Made by a program: the position numbers and the translations under genes. 50,940 bases of DNA, taken from NCBI GenBank assembly GCA_016186945.1, contig JACPKR010000002.1, forward strand, positions 1-50,940. The letters are read 5' to 3'. The notes beneath the pieces were generated by a model. The model did no database searches. It was not told where the DNA came from and worked only from the letters and a program-made list of their open reading frames with translations. Positions 32,901-40,540 of the stretch are shown in pieces (within the stretch, counting starts at the first letter, position 1; every line of letters starts with the position of its first letter). The stretch is from Deltaproteobacteria bacterium. Its GTDB lineage: Bacteria; Bdellovibrionota_B; Oligoflexia; Oligoflexales; Bog-1112.

Positions 32901-33221
32901 CGTATCACCCTCGTTTCCGGTGTCAATGTCAACAATATGAATAGTCAAACGGTAAAAAGTACAGCAACGTTTTGGGACGGCTCAAATTTAACCAACAAAA
33001 TCGACTATAACGAAAACAGCATTCAAGTCACCACCGACGTTAATGTCTGGACGGGTACAAGTGCGACGGGCACTCACACGGGGACGAGTTGCAGCGATTG
33101 GACCTCAACCGCGGGCACTGGCACCTTTGGCGCATCGGATACCGCTAATAAAGCCTTTTCCTCTTCGACATCTGCGTGCACGACAAGCACACACCGCATT
33201 TATTGCATAGACGGCCAATAA
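29949..33221 (+). CDS. Large Fn3-like repeat lipoprotein with C-terminal DUF1554 domain
   Basis: A 1,090-residue exported protein with signal (residues 10-25; a Cys follows in RFACSY, so it may be lipidated). Residues 30-235 are a beta-rich head. From about 240 to 910 there are seven Fn3-like repeats of 85-95 residues with the shared pattern RRLxGxxxPNADCxSxG followed by YSFRVCIxDxxGN, each with two Cys. A Gly/Ser linker (GGGGGSGGSG) breaks the series near 465. The end (about 915-1090) is a DUF1554-type domain with RIFVKSTTVSNGNLGGLS and a paired-Cys RIYCIDG tail, as in Leptospira surface proteins. AAGGAG precedes the ATG. Confidence 0.85.
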   Translation: MGPKLKTSIEIFLSIFILATVRFACSYPETRVETMGTETIVMEGTVTKEIAENQGELIIETTLDDQISSVKIASQTFLAKSIITLQEGDSLIDNDSDVGSLIISSVFSSSPTLLISSSREENPANPIEVKLPIPAEAFRSFALESVIEDPLDHLIVVYKVIDYKGSNIIKVGFIPRANLEIEDTLVKFKTSLLGAFQAVITADLLTVSLERIAKTSILNKKGEVIIENTLAERGLPDEVFSTNASPQELKEFTVSQESDAQQGEIRLSIKLGDYYDVAYDRLAIRRIAGTTSPNADCESDGEPIAEWDSFPISSFSYIDQTGSTVGEAFSYRACIYGKNSVLTSTNTIRNQIAFDRINPPAASSFSVATGRLQGELVFSVEWASDRSDYARAQIRGLKGTSAPSASCNGSSDTVVATVSVFSSSTYSISHITGSTTGETFSYRLCIWDRGNNLTASNTVSAETPAGGGGGSGGSGTPSDTQAPPALTSFSAATGTSVGAIELSWAYPSVTSDYAKLSVRALAGTSPPNADCSSNGTEISSVTSPFSTTTYSYATGTTDGSQYSFRACITDSSSNLTSSNTVSGVSAKIAPTPGALAAFSANTGTATDGDIDLSLTWPADVSSYSQAKIRRLTGSTAPNADCSSNGTVVKTYTSFTANGSATFTDATGSTTGELFSYRVCITSTYGVLQSSNATSAAVRARDAQAPPNLSSFTAPGGESSHGEIKLSLTYPGSVADYATVEIWRLQSASAPSSACSTADGSAMITSYTSFTASSVVNYTDTPSTANPPAGPYSYRVCIKDSSGNLTANNADTVTNKTPKDLTAPPGLDGFTVVAGASNLGQFSITLNVSDGNTSDYSSLTVRRMSGASAPNSDCTSDGSAITVANATSFVDKTFSNYGTPNTAYSFRVCISDAQGNTTNTATSLNVTPKSNTNHRIFVKSTTVSNGNLGGLSAADVLCQTAADAVTSLGGIWKAVMSSSLQNANSRITLVSGVNVNNMNSQTVKSTATFWDGSNLTNKIDYNENSIQVTTDVNVWTGTSATGTHTGTSCSDWTSTAGTGTFGASDTANKAFSSSTSACTTSTHRIYCIDGQ

Positions 33222-33303
33222 GCTTTAACTTGATAATATTGTTGGTTTTTAATATGGTTTCACTTGGCAGACTTCGGATTGTCGATAACGGGGGGTGAAG
33301 CCT

Positions 33304-34236
33304 ATGATGCGTTTGTTGATCCGGAACACGGGGTTCGTTTTTGCAGGTTTGATTTTTGCTTCTTTTGCCTGTGCGGCAGACGACGACCTTAGGACGTGCA
33401 CATTCGGAGCATGCATGGTTCCCGATGACGTTGGATACTGCGAAATGGCGATAGAAAAGAAGGTGAATAAGGAAAATCTTATTGATGAAAATGAAAATAT
33501 TGGTTTTCGACTCAAGACGGGGGAAATGTCAAAAGGGAAATTTCAGCTCGCCATCCTTTTGGTAGAACCGGATGAAATCGTAAAAAAGGTTCCTCCTCCT
33601 ATATTAACATTTGCTCGCATGCGTCCGCTTGTGGAGGGATACCTTGAAGGCAACACCGTCGTCAATAAATCGGCGTACCTGACCGAGGTGAAGTCAGATC
33701 AATTTTTCTCATTGCAGGCGCAGCTCAACCAAGCCTTCCTGGAGTCGATTCAGCACGCAACTAAAGTGGATAAATACCCGTCGGAATGTTCGGTGGACCT
33801 CGTCAAACACATAAAAGGCGCCGCGGGAATTGCGGATGCTTTTATAAATTTTCATCAAAGCCTATCGATTTATTCAAAAGGAAAGTGGGCAGGTGCCTAT
33901 ACGTTGTCAGCGGATGAAATGACGACTGTCTATGCACTTGTCGCCGATCAAATCGCCCTCTATGGTAGGCCAAAGAGTGTTTTTTTCTTCGACATAGTCG
34001 GAAAGACGATGGACGAACATATGCGGGGAGGCAAGACGGTCGTCTTTTTCTTTGACGTGCGGGATGCGACAGGAAAAACGAAGAACCTGGTCGTAAGTTT
34101 TAACGTTGTGACCATGAACATGAACTGGATCGTAAGAAAAGTCATGAAGATTTTTAGATCCCGAGTCTATGCCAACATCAAGCGTGAGGTTGGGATGTTT
34201 GTCGACGGATTACGAGTGGAAGGAAACGCTGACTAG
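33304..34236 (+). CDS. Secreted protein of unknown function
   Basis: A 310-residue exported protein. The ATG at 33304 gives a good signal peptide (MMRLLIRNTGFVFAGLIFA, cut at about ACA) and has GGGGGG upstream; a GTG three codons earlier is possible. The mature protein is mixed alpha/beta with three Cys near the N-terminus and strands such as SVFFFDIVGKTMDEHMRGG and TVVFFFDVRD. No family is recognised. Confidence 0.65.
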   Translation: MMRLLIRNTGFVFAGLIFASFACAADDDLRTCTFGACMVPDDVGYCEMAIEKKVNKENLIDENENIGFRLKTGEMSKGKFQLAILLVEPDEIVKKVPPPILTFARMRPLVEGYLEGNTVVNKSAYLTEVKSDQFFSLQAQLNQAFLESIQHATKVDKYPSECSVDLVKHIKGAAGIADAFINFHQSLSIYSKGKWAGAYTLSADEMTTVYALVADQIALYGRPKSVFFFDIVGKTMDEHMRGGKTVVFFFDVRDATGKTKNLVVSFNVVTMNMNWIVRKVMKIFRSRVYANIKREVGMFVDGLRVEGNAD

Positions 34237-34245
34237 CCTTCTTGT

Positions 34246-34321
34246 TGGAGCAATGAGGTGGTTTGGAGGAAACTGCGCAGCTGGTTCCTCCAAGAAATCC
34301 CTTTTGCCTCAAGCGACTTAC
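34246..34321 (-). repeat. Degenerate short copy E of the dispersed element
   Basis: About 76 bases in reverse orientation. The inner hairpin (TTTGGAGGAAACTGCGCAGC and its partner) is well kept, the outer repeats are decayed (TTGCCTCAAGCGACTTAC) and the G-rich arm is gone. The CYTH gene's stop codon (34318-34320) lies at its edge, so the element may have supplied that stop. Confidence 0.7.
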
Positions 34322-35079
34322 TGGTTACCCAGGAACGTGCGTTCTGCTTTGCTTTGTACGGAAGGGGTAAAGGCTATCCCCTTGCTTTGCAGGTAAGCGT
34401 ATAGAGATTGCTCCTGCCGAGCTCCCTGTAGGGAGTTCAGTTCGACTTCCAGTTCATAGCCCATCCGATTTCCTGGGTAGCTTGTTTCATCCAGCGCGAA
34501 GATCAGCTCCTCGGCGCCTAGGGACATGGGCGCACTGAGTCGGACGGTCTTGTTCTGCGCTATCAATTTGAGGGGACCACTCTGTTTACCTTCCAGGAAA
34601 GCTTTCAGGACTTGTATGGGGGAAATTGAGGAAGGATCTTTTCCCACGCAATCTGCCTCCGTCAAGCTAAGAAAGGAGCGGGATCCCTCTAGAAGAACGC
34701 TGAACAGGCGAGAATTCTTGAGTTTGCACTCGTATTCACTTCTTGCAAAAATGGCCTCTGTTTCTTTCTTTCCTCCCTGCTTTAGGGTTAGAAAGACATC
34801 GTTGTTTTCATGGCGTGCGCGGAAGACAATTTTGGATTGCTGGAGGAGGAGTCCTGAACTTGTGGGGATGTCGAAATAATAGTTTTGCTGGTTTAATGTC
34901 TTGGTCTTGTCTGCAGGAAGAAGCTTCTTGAGTTTCTGATAAGCCCTCTTATCGAGGGTTAATTTTATCTCTCGCTCAGAGTTGATAGTCATTGTGCTTA
35001 CCCCCCCTGGCTTCCCGGCCCATGACGAGGTGCAGGAGGCGAGATAGGAAAGGATTGAGGCGGCAAGAAGCTTCCTCAT
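34318..35079 (-). CDS. CYTH-domain lipoprotein (predicted exported triphosphate-binding enzyme)
   Basis: A 253-residue protein with a lipobox signal (SYLASC, Cys16). The CYTH domain (33-250) has the diagnostic ExExK motif as EREIK (35-39), then NYYFDIP, FRARHENNDVFLTLK, ETEAIFARSEYE, FALDETSYPGNRMGYELEVEL and SKAERTFL. These charged strands line the tunnel that holds triphosphate or polyphosphate with metal ions, so the site looks intact. CYTH enzymes are usually cytoplasmic; a lipoprotein version is unusual. It starts inside the stop of the CHAD gene (ATGA), so the two are coupled. Confidence 0.87.
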   Translation of the reverse strand: MRKLLAASILSYLASCTSSWAGKPGGVSTMTINSEREIKLTLDKRAYQKLKKLLPADKTKTLNQQNYYFDIPTSSGLLLQQSKIVFRARHENNDVFLTLKQGGKKETEAIFARSEYECKLKNSRLFSVLLEGSRSFLSLTEADCVGKDPSSISPIQVLKAFLEGKQSGPLKLIAQNKTVRLSAPMSLGAEELIFALDETSYPGNRMGYELEVELNSLQGARQEQSLYAYLQSKGIAFTPSVQSKAERTFLGNQ

Positions 35080-36119
35080 GATGCTCCCCCGTCACCTTCA
35101 AGAGCTTGTATCATTTTTTGAATATTTTGAGGAATCTTGTTTTCCCAAAGCCAGTGTTTCAGGCTTTCCCAGCCCTGAGAGATTTCGTGTTCAAGAATTT
35201 CCAGTCGGTTTAGTCTTGCCGCCTGCTCCTCAGGGGTTTCTGCCTCACTGGCAGTTTGAACTTGTGCCAGGCTCATCACCTTGTCGTTGAGGGAGCCAAA
35301 GCGTCTGACAAGGTCTTGTAAGGTTTTGAAGGACGGCTCTTTCATTTGTTCTTCGTCCAAGATGCCGAGTTCGGGAATATAAGTGGGAAGTTTTACGATA
35401 TTTCTCATTTGTTTTCTGAAATCGTGGAGCTGCTTGCGTTCCTCTTCTTTTCGTAGGTGGTTTATGTCCCATAGAAGCGGAAATTTCAAAATGGCGTTGC
35501 AGAGAATAGCGGTCGACATCTTTAGGAACACTTCCCGAGCATTTTGGTCCACCCTTGGAGCGAAATTGATAAGTCGCCAATAGTATTTAGGACGTCGTTT
35601 CAGGGGTCTGTATTCCGTGGAATGTCGGAGCGGATTTTGAAAGTAAGTTCTGACTTTTTCCTGACTGTAGAAATGCAAGTACCTCTCCTTCCAGATGAGG
35701 ACTTGAAAACGGAGGCGTTTGACCTCGTCCTCGCGGTAGTCTTCTGGTGTCATATCCTCCGCGGCTTTCCCCTGTCTGTCGAAGACGTCTTTGAAATTTC
35801 CAAGAACATCGTAGCCTGCTCCGAGCAAACTACGCGCCTTGGCCCAAGGGTCGCTTACGTCATAGCGTGGGTAGGCAAAGGAGAAGAGGTCCAGAAGTGC
35901 TCGTAGTCTGCCCACTGATTTTCGCAAATCTTTGGTTTCATGAGGCAAGATGCTTGGTGTCAGTATGGCAAGCTCTTCGGTGAGCGCGTCTATGCCTGGA
36001 GGAATCAGCACTGCTGCTAAGTCTCCGTAAGTCTTTTGCCTGTTATCGGACTGAGCAAAGACTGCTGTCGTGCTCAGGTAGATGAAAAGACTTACAAGTT
36101 GTAGTGTGCGCACATTCAT
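35076..36119 (-). CDS. Exported CHAD-domain protein
   Basis: A 347-residue protein from the ATG at 36119, chosen because AAAGGAG lies 7 bases upstream and MNVRTLQLVSLFIYLSTTAV is a signal peptide cut at about FAQ. CHAD is a helical fold with conserved His and basic residues that binds polyphosphate. Both halves' signatures are seen: HETKDLRKSVGRLRALL at 60-76 and LHDFRKQMRNIVKL at 231-244. Cytoplasmic CHAD proteins often accompany CYTH enzymes; here both partners are exported. The longest frame begins at 36407 but that extension looks non-coding. Confidence 0.85.
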   Translation of the reverse strand: MNVRTLQLVSLFIYLSTTAVFAQSDNRQKTYGDLAAVLIPPGIDALTEELAILTPSILPHETKDLRKSVGRLRALLDLFSFAYPRYDVSDPWAKARSLLGAGYDVLGNFKDVFDRQGKAAEDMTPEDYREDEVKRLRFQVLIWKERYLHFYSQEKVRTYFQNPLRHSTEYRPLKRRPKYYWRLINFAPRVDQNAREVFLKMSTAILCNAILKFPLLWDINHLRKEEERKQLHDFRKQMRNIVKLPTYIPELGILDEEQMKEPSFKTLQDLVRRFGSLNDKVMSLAQVQTASEAETPEEQAARLNRLEILEHEISQGWESLKHWLWENKIPQNIQKMIQALEGDGGAS

Positions 36120-36206
36120 GGGATGCTCCTTTATCGTGGAGAACATGAGGTCCCCCTGACCACTTTTCCTCGAAAGTTTAATGTTTCTTTGGTGAGGATT
36201 CTTTAA

Positions 36207-36893
36207 ATGACCGGTGATGATCATGGTTGGGATGACGATGATGAACCGAACCCGGAGGATTTTCAGCCTACCCTTCGTGAAAAGGGGTATTTGGAGCGAC
36301 TGCCTGACGTAGGTAGTTTTATTGTAGCCTTGGCCATTTATGCTCTTTGCTTTGCCGTCAGTATGGGGGCGTGGGGTTCGGGAACAGATTTGTCGGCAAG
36401 TTATCAAACCGTGATTGTGGAAAAACGTTATTGGCGCCTTTTGTCAGCTCTTTTCGTACATGGGGATTTGGAACATTTGTTGGCAAATGGCCCCTTACTT
36501 TTAGTCTTTGGGTGTTTTCTTCGCTTCTTTTTTGGGCTTTTCGCGTTTCCGTTTTTAGCCCTGCTCTTGGGGGCACTGGCGAACTTGCTTACTATTTATT
36601 ACTACGATCCGCAGATGCGGGTGGTGGGGGCTTCGGGGATGCTTTACGCGATGGTGTCCCTTTGGATTGCTCTCTACTTGCGTTTTGACACGATGCACAC
36701 CGTCTGGGTGCGTTTGTTTAGGGCGATTGGGTTTTCAGCGATCTTGCTTTTTCCCACAACCTTTCGGGATGAGGTTTCTTACGTTTCACATGGTGTGGGC
36801 TTTGTTCTAGGGTTAGTGGGGGCCGTCGTGTTCCTGCCCAAGTTGCAAGCGAGTGTCGATGGGTTCAAGAGCGACGGCACTCACCATCAGTAA
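36207..36893 (+). CDS. Rhomboid family intramembrane serine protease
   Basis: A 228-residue protein with six helices after an acidic 30-residue tail. The oxyanion motif HGDLEHLLAN (85-94), the nucleophile motif GASG (Ser143) and the catalytic His195 in SHGVGFVLG are all present, so it should cleave membrane-helix substrates in the inner membrane. A neighbouring substrate is not evident. It is divergent from the CHAD gene (88 bases) and overlaps the glutamine synthetase end by 7 bases in opposite orientation. Confidence 0.88.
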   Translation: MTGDDHGWDDDDEPNPEDFQPTLREKGYLERLPDVGSFIVALAIYALCFAVSMGAWGSGTDLSASYQTVIVEKRYWRLLSALFVHGDLEHLLANGPLLLVFGCFLRFFFGLFAFPFLALLLGALANLLTIYYYDPQMRVVGASGMLYAMVSLWIALYLRFDTMHTVWVRLFRAIGFSAILLFPTTFRDEVSYVSHGVGFVLGLVGAVVFLPKLQASVDGFKSDGTHHQ

Positions 36894-38323
36894 CGCGACC
36901 AGATGGACTGGTTGGTGACTTCATGGTGGAAAAGGATTTCTCCGCTTTTCACCTGGGTTCCCAATTCTTTCGGACATCGGTTTGCGGATATTCGTTTTCT
37001 TGCGACGTATTTCCCGCATGTTGACTCACCAAGGAAGCGATTCATGATCTCACTACCCTTGAAATGCTTCATAGCATCTTGAATATTCGCGGGCAGGAAG
37101 CGAGTGCGCGGCCGTTTCGCGTCATCGGGCGTTTCATGAGGGCCTTCCAACCCTGTACGTAAGAGTGTGTAGAAGACCATGTAGGGATTGGCATCCGGCC
37201 CTACACTACGGACCTCGATCCTGGATGAGTCTTCATTGCCAAGAGGAATGCGGATCATCGAGGTTCTATCAGTTACTGAGACTTTAATTTGGTTCGGTGC
37301 TTCAAAGTTAGGATCCAGACGACGGTAAGCGTTCACGCTTGAGTTCAAAACCAGGCAGAGGTCGTTTGCGCTGTATAAAATACGGGCAATTAAATCCTCT
37401 GCTAACGGCGAAAGGACTCCTTTTTCGCCGCCGTAGAACAGATTCTTGCCTTCCTGAGACAGGGAGATGTTGCAGTGCATCCCGCTGCCATTGATCCCCA
37501 TAATGGGTTTTGGGAGAAAGGAAGCTGTCATCCCTGAGCTAGCAGCAATTTGACGAGCCAGAAGTTTGTAGAGAAGCAATTGATCTGCAGCAGTAACCGC
37601 ATCACAGTAGCGATAATTCAATTCGAACTGAGAGGGGGCCACTTCCGGGTGATCCTTCTCGTTTTCAAAGCCCATCGCTCGTTGCGCCTCCGCAAATTCG
37701 TCGATGAAGAGTTTCAAGCGATCCTTGGGAAGGGAGTTGTAATACCCTCCCGTTGACACGAGTCGAAACCCTGTCTGTGAGACAAATTCCTGCTCTGCAC
37801 TAATTCCGTCGAGGAGGAATCCTTCGCATTCCACCGCAACGTTGGTGCTTATGTTTTTCTTGTCTTTTAGCTGGCCAACATATGCCTTCAGGATAGAGCG
37901 TTGGTCAGAATGATAGGGGGAGCCGTCCTGGTCTTTGATGTTGGCAAACATGATAACCTTGCCAGCACCAAAAATGTCAGCGGGGAGCCATCGGAAGCTT
38001 CCCCAGTCAGGTTCAAGCCTTAGGTCGGAATCGTCGACATTGCTAAAGCCTCTGATGGAGGAGCCGTCGAAGGTTAGGTTTTGGTTATTCTTGAGAATAT
38101 ATTTCTTGTCGTAGTCCAGCATGTGGAAACGACCCTCAATATCGGCAAAACAGAGGGTGACAGCTTTGATACCGTTCTCACCTTTTAGGTACTCCACATA
38201 ATATTCTTTTAAATCAGGGTCTTTCATTCCATTTTGGACGCGCTGCTTGGCTTCCAGATTGAGGGTTTCGAGTTGGTCGTAGGGGATAGTCAGGAACTGT
38301 TTTAGGGGTGTCGATGTTGTCAT
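36887..38323 (-). CDS. glnA: Glutamine synthetase, type I
   Basis: A 478-residue cytoplasmic enzyme forming glutamine from glutamate, ammonia and ATP. The N-terminal beta-grasp with FDGSSIRGF (about 84-92), the catalytic half with VECEGFL, PSQFELNY, the ATP/glutamate block NGSGMHCNISL and RIEVRSVGPDANPY are visible. The C-terminal adenylylation loop with NLYDLP of enteric enzymes is absent, so control by adenylylation is unlikely. A strong promoter lies upstream (38368-38396). Confidence 0.93.
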   Translation of the reverse strand: MTTSTPLKQFLTIPYDQLETLNLEAKQRVQNGMKDPDLKEYYVEYLKGENGIKAVTLCFADIEGRFHMLDYDKKYILKNNQNLTFDGSSIRGFSNVDDSDLRLEPDWGSFRWLPADIFGAGKVIMFANIKDQDGSPYHSDQRSILKAYVGQLKDKKNISTNVAVECEGFLLDGISAEQEFVSQTGFRLVSTGGYYNSLPKDRLKLFIDEFAEAQRAMGFENEKDHPEVAPSQFELNYRYCDAVTAADQLLLYKLLARQIAASSGMTASFLPKPIMGINGSGMHCNISLSQEGKNLFYGGEKGVLSPLAEDLIARILYSANDLCLVLNSSVNAYRRLDPNFEAPNQIKVSVTDRTSMIRIPLGNEDSSRIEVRSVGPDANPYMVFYTLLRTGLEGPHETPDDAKRPRTRFLPANIQDAMKHFKGSEIMNRFLGESTCGKYVARKRISANRCPKELGTQVKSGEILFHHEVTNQSIWSRY

Positions 38324-38367
38324 ATGGTTCTCACTGCTTACGTTTTATAGATACGATCGCTTAATTT

Positions 38368-38396
38368 ATTATAATTAACAGACTGAAAATAGTAAA
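38368..38396 (-). promoter_or_regulatory. Predicted sigma-70 promoter of glnA
   Basis: On the minus strand TTTACT (38396-38391) and a perfect TATAAT (38373-38368) are exactly 17 bases apart. The start of transcription would be near 38361, about 38 bases before the glnA ATG. No NtrC-type or sigma-54 site was noticed. Confidence 0.6.
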
Positions 38397-38413
38397 TCCA
38401 CACATATTTAAGC

Positions 38414-38541
38414 AATGCGTAGGCCAACCTGGGCAAGGAGGTGGTGTTCCTCCATGAATCTCCTTGGGGGAGCCTACCCTTCGGCTTCGCTCAGGGCAGC
38501 TCTTCCGTCTCCCTTTTCGCCCCACGAGGCTTACGGGTTAC
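38414..38541 (+). repeat. Diverged copy F of the dispersed element
   Basis: About 128 bases with recognisable ends (AATGCGTAGGCCAACCTGGG on the left, CGCCCCACGAGGCTTACGGG on the right), the GGAGGTGG arm and an inner CCCTTCGGCTTCGCTCAGGG segment, which is the reverse complement of the insert found in copy B. It is the most diverged full-length copy and lies between glnA and the Hint-toxin islet. Confidence 0.7.
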
Positions 38542-38611
38542 CAAAGATGATGTATATTGACGGGGACAAATAACTGTCATAGAAACCATCAGCGATTCGT
38601 CCAAACTTTGA

Positions 38612-39226
38612 ATGCGTGGCGTAAGCGATTATTTTCGCGAAAAGGTTTTTTATGCGAGCTTATGGGAACGCTTCAGCACAGCCGGTTGTATATATCGTAC
38701 AAAATACTCCGAGTACGAAGATAAATTTAGGAAATCGGATAATTTTCAGTCTGTTGAAAGCAACCTACTTGCCTTCTCCAATGAAGGGACTGACTGGGGG
38801 TACATTCAATACAGAATGCGCAAGGTTCCAGACGCATGGCCTCTTTTTGCTTATGCGAAGGTTGGCTTTAGCGCCGATGCTGGAGATACCGCAGGTGTTA
38901 CCGTAAAAATCGAGCTTATCGAAAGCACAATTCTGAAGAAGCCTTGTCGGGAAGTCAGGAAGAACACGTATGACTGCCGAGGAACGCCCTACAGCAAAAC
39001 GTTAATCGAGAAGACCGTTGAATTGCGGAATTCAAACAAATGGCATGATATTTACTCAGATTATCCTGTTTTTAAGATCCACGAAAAATCGCATTTGATT
39101 CTAAGAATATCTGCGAAACAGCCAGTAGCGGGCAGAGATTTTTTCGTTTTCCACGCTCAAGTTGGAACCGACAAACAGTCTTTGGGACTTGCAGAACCCA
39201 CCGACATTGACAAGATTTACCAATAA
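38612..39226 (+). CDS. Unknown protein at the start of the Hint-toxin islet
   Basis: A 204-residue protein of beta-rich character (GVTVKIELIESTIL, SHLILRISAKQP) with no signal peptide. The ATG directly follows an in-frame stop and has no ribosome binding site, so the gene may have lost its 5' end, with element copy F just upstream. It ends 22 bases before the Hint gene on the same strand; both are AT-rich. No family recognised. Confidence 0.55.
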   Translation: MRGVSDYFREKVFYASLWERFSTAGCIYRTKYSEYEDKFRKSDNFQSVESNLLAFSNEGTDWGYIQYRMRKVPDAWPLFAYAKVGFSADAGDTAGVTVKIELIESTILKKPCREVRKNTYDCRGTPYSKTLIEKTVELRNSNKWHDIYSDYPVFKIHEKSHLILRISAKQPVAGRDFFVFHAQVGTDKQSLGLAEPTDIDKIYQ

Positions 39227-39248
39227 AAAAAGAGAAAGGAAATTTGAA

Positions 39249-39950
39249 GTGACAAGACTCGTTATCCTTATCTTATGCTGTGTTTCCTTGGTCGCGAGAG
39301 CTAACCAAGAAACTCAGGGTGGATTTGAAGAAAACACACTAATTTTAACGAAGGTTGGATATGTAGCCATCAAAGAGATTCGGACTGGGGACGAAGTTTT
39401 AAGTTGCGATGTCAAAAATGGCTTTCTGTGTGTTTATAGGAAAGTTGAGAATATTCACATTGACCACGTGGAAACTCTCGTAAGACTACAAGTAGATGGT
39501 GTTGACCTGTATGTGAATCCAAACCACAATTTTTTCGAGTTCTCTGCTAAGCGATGGAAACGTGCTGAAGATTTAAAACCGAATGAAGATTTTCTGATAA
39601 ATTTCGAGGGGGAGCTGCTTGGCATTGAAGATATTGAGATTATCACCGCAGATAGCCTTGTTTTTGATCTAACCATTGAAGATCTTAATACTTACTATGT
39701 ATCAGATGCTGGACTTTTGGTACACAATTTTGCAATTGTTATTCCCATTGCAACTTGGGTGATAGGAGAAGGAGTCGTCTGGGGTGCTTCCGCCGCGGCA
39801 CTTGCAGTAGGAATTTATGTCGCCTACAAAGAACATGAAAATGGCGCAAGATCAAGTACTAAAGACAAACATGAAAAAGGGCAAAGTCGGAAGAAAAAGG
39901 ATAAAGGTGGTGAAAAAAAAGATTCACGCATGCCCTATAGGAGAAAATAG
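39249..39950 (+). CDS. Exported Hint-domain protein with basic C-terminal tip; nucleophile Cys missing
   Basis: A 233-residue protein from GTG 39249, chosen because GGAAAT lies 8 bases before it and MTRLVILILCCVSLVARA is a signal peptide. The pre-toxin Hint fold (about 25-160) shows ENTLILTKVGYVAIKEIRTG, VNPNHNFFE, WKRAEDLK, FDLTIEDLNTYYVSDAGLLV and the final HN. The position of the catalytic Cys reads Gly (GGFEENT), so self-cleavage is probably lost. A hydrophobic stretch (VIPIATWVIGEGVVWGASAA) and a Lys-rich tip (KDKHEKGQSRKKKDKGGEK) follow; this ending resembles short RHS-toxin tips. Its neighbour may be an immunity protein. Confidence 0.75.
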   Translation: MTRLVILILCCVSLVARANQETQGGFEENTLILTKVGYVAIKEIRTGDEVLSCDVKNGFLCVYRKVENIHIDHVETLVRLQVDGVDLYVNPNHNFFEFSAKRWKRAEDLKPNEDFLINFEGELLGIEDIEIITADSLVFDLTIEDLNTYYVSDAGLLVHNFAIVIPIATWVIGEGVVWGASAAALAVGIYVAYKEHENGARSSTKDKHEKGQSRKKKDKGGEKKDSRMPYRRK

Positions 39951-40486
39951 TGAAAGCAGTTCTTGAGAAAGCAAAAGAAAATAACGAGTTGGTTTCCGTG
40001 TATTCAGATCCGACGCATCCATCAAGATGTAGCGTCGGTTACGTAGATTGTGTTGATGATAATTTTGTAAGACTTAGGGCAATTGCGAGGAATGGAAAAC
40101 ATGACGGTTACGTTGTTCGCAACGTTCCCAGTATTTTCAAAGTCGATATAGGCGGAGAATACGAAAAGAAAATCGTAATGCTTAAAAATTTCAAATTCAA
40201 AGACATAAACCTTGGCGCATGTACTTCAAATATCTTGCTTGAAACTCTAAAGGACGCAAAGAAAAACAAAGGGTGCATCACGATTTTCTTTGGTGAAAGC
40301 GATGACTCTGTTGTAGGAATCGTTAAAGGCGCGAATCATCAAACAGTCGAAATTCATAATTTGAAAGAAAATGGTGAAACGGATGGAATCATTTTCGTTA
40401 AATTTGAGGCCATAAACAGTGTAAATGTAAATTCAGAAGATGAGCAAATCATCGAATTTCTCAGCGAAAAACGCGAGCCGAAATGA
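39950..40486 (+). CDS. Two-repeat protein, probable immunity partner of the Hint protein
   Basis: A 178-residue cytoplasmic protein that starts at a GTG sharing one base with the Hint stop (TAGTG). Two homologous halves are visible: VGYVDCVDDNFVRLRAIARN (30-49) with GKHDGYVVRNVPSIFKVDIG, and VGIVKGANHQTVEIHNLKEN with GETDGIIFVKFEAINSVNVN. Each is a small beta barrel, resembling Sm-like folds. The coupling and lack of signal peptide fit an immunity protein, but the family is not recognised and a different role is possible. Confidence 0.65.
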   Translation: MKAVLEKAKENNELVSVYSDPTHPSRCSVGYVDCVDDNFVRLRAIARNGKHDGYVVRNVPSIFKVDIGGEYEKKIVMLKNFKFKDINLGACTSNILLETLKDAKKNKGCITIFFGESDDSVVGIVKGANHQTVEIHNLKENGETDGIIFVKFEAINSVNVNSEDEQIIEFLSEKREPK

Positions 40487-40540
40487 AATCCACCTCCTTG
40501 CTGGTTTTGCTAGAAGTTAAAAGCAGCCGATACGAAGAGC

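Noticed and set aside
36120-36407. 96-residue N-terminal extension of the CHAD protein
   Set aside because: It overlaps the rhomboid gene start region, shows no domain, and would bury a good signal peptide and ribosome binding site.
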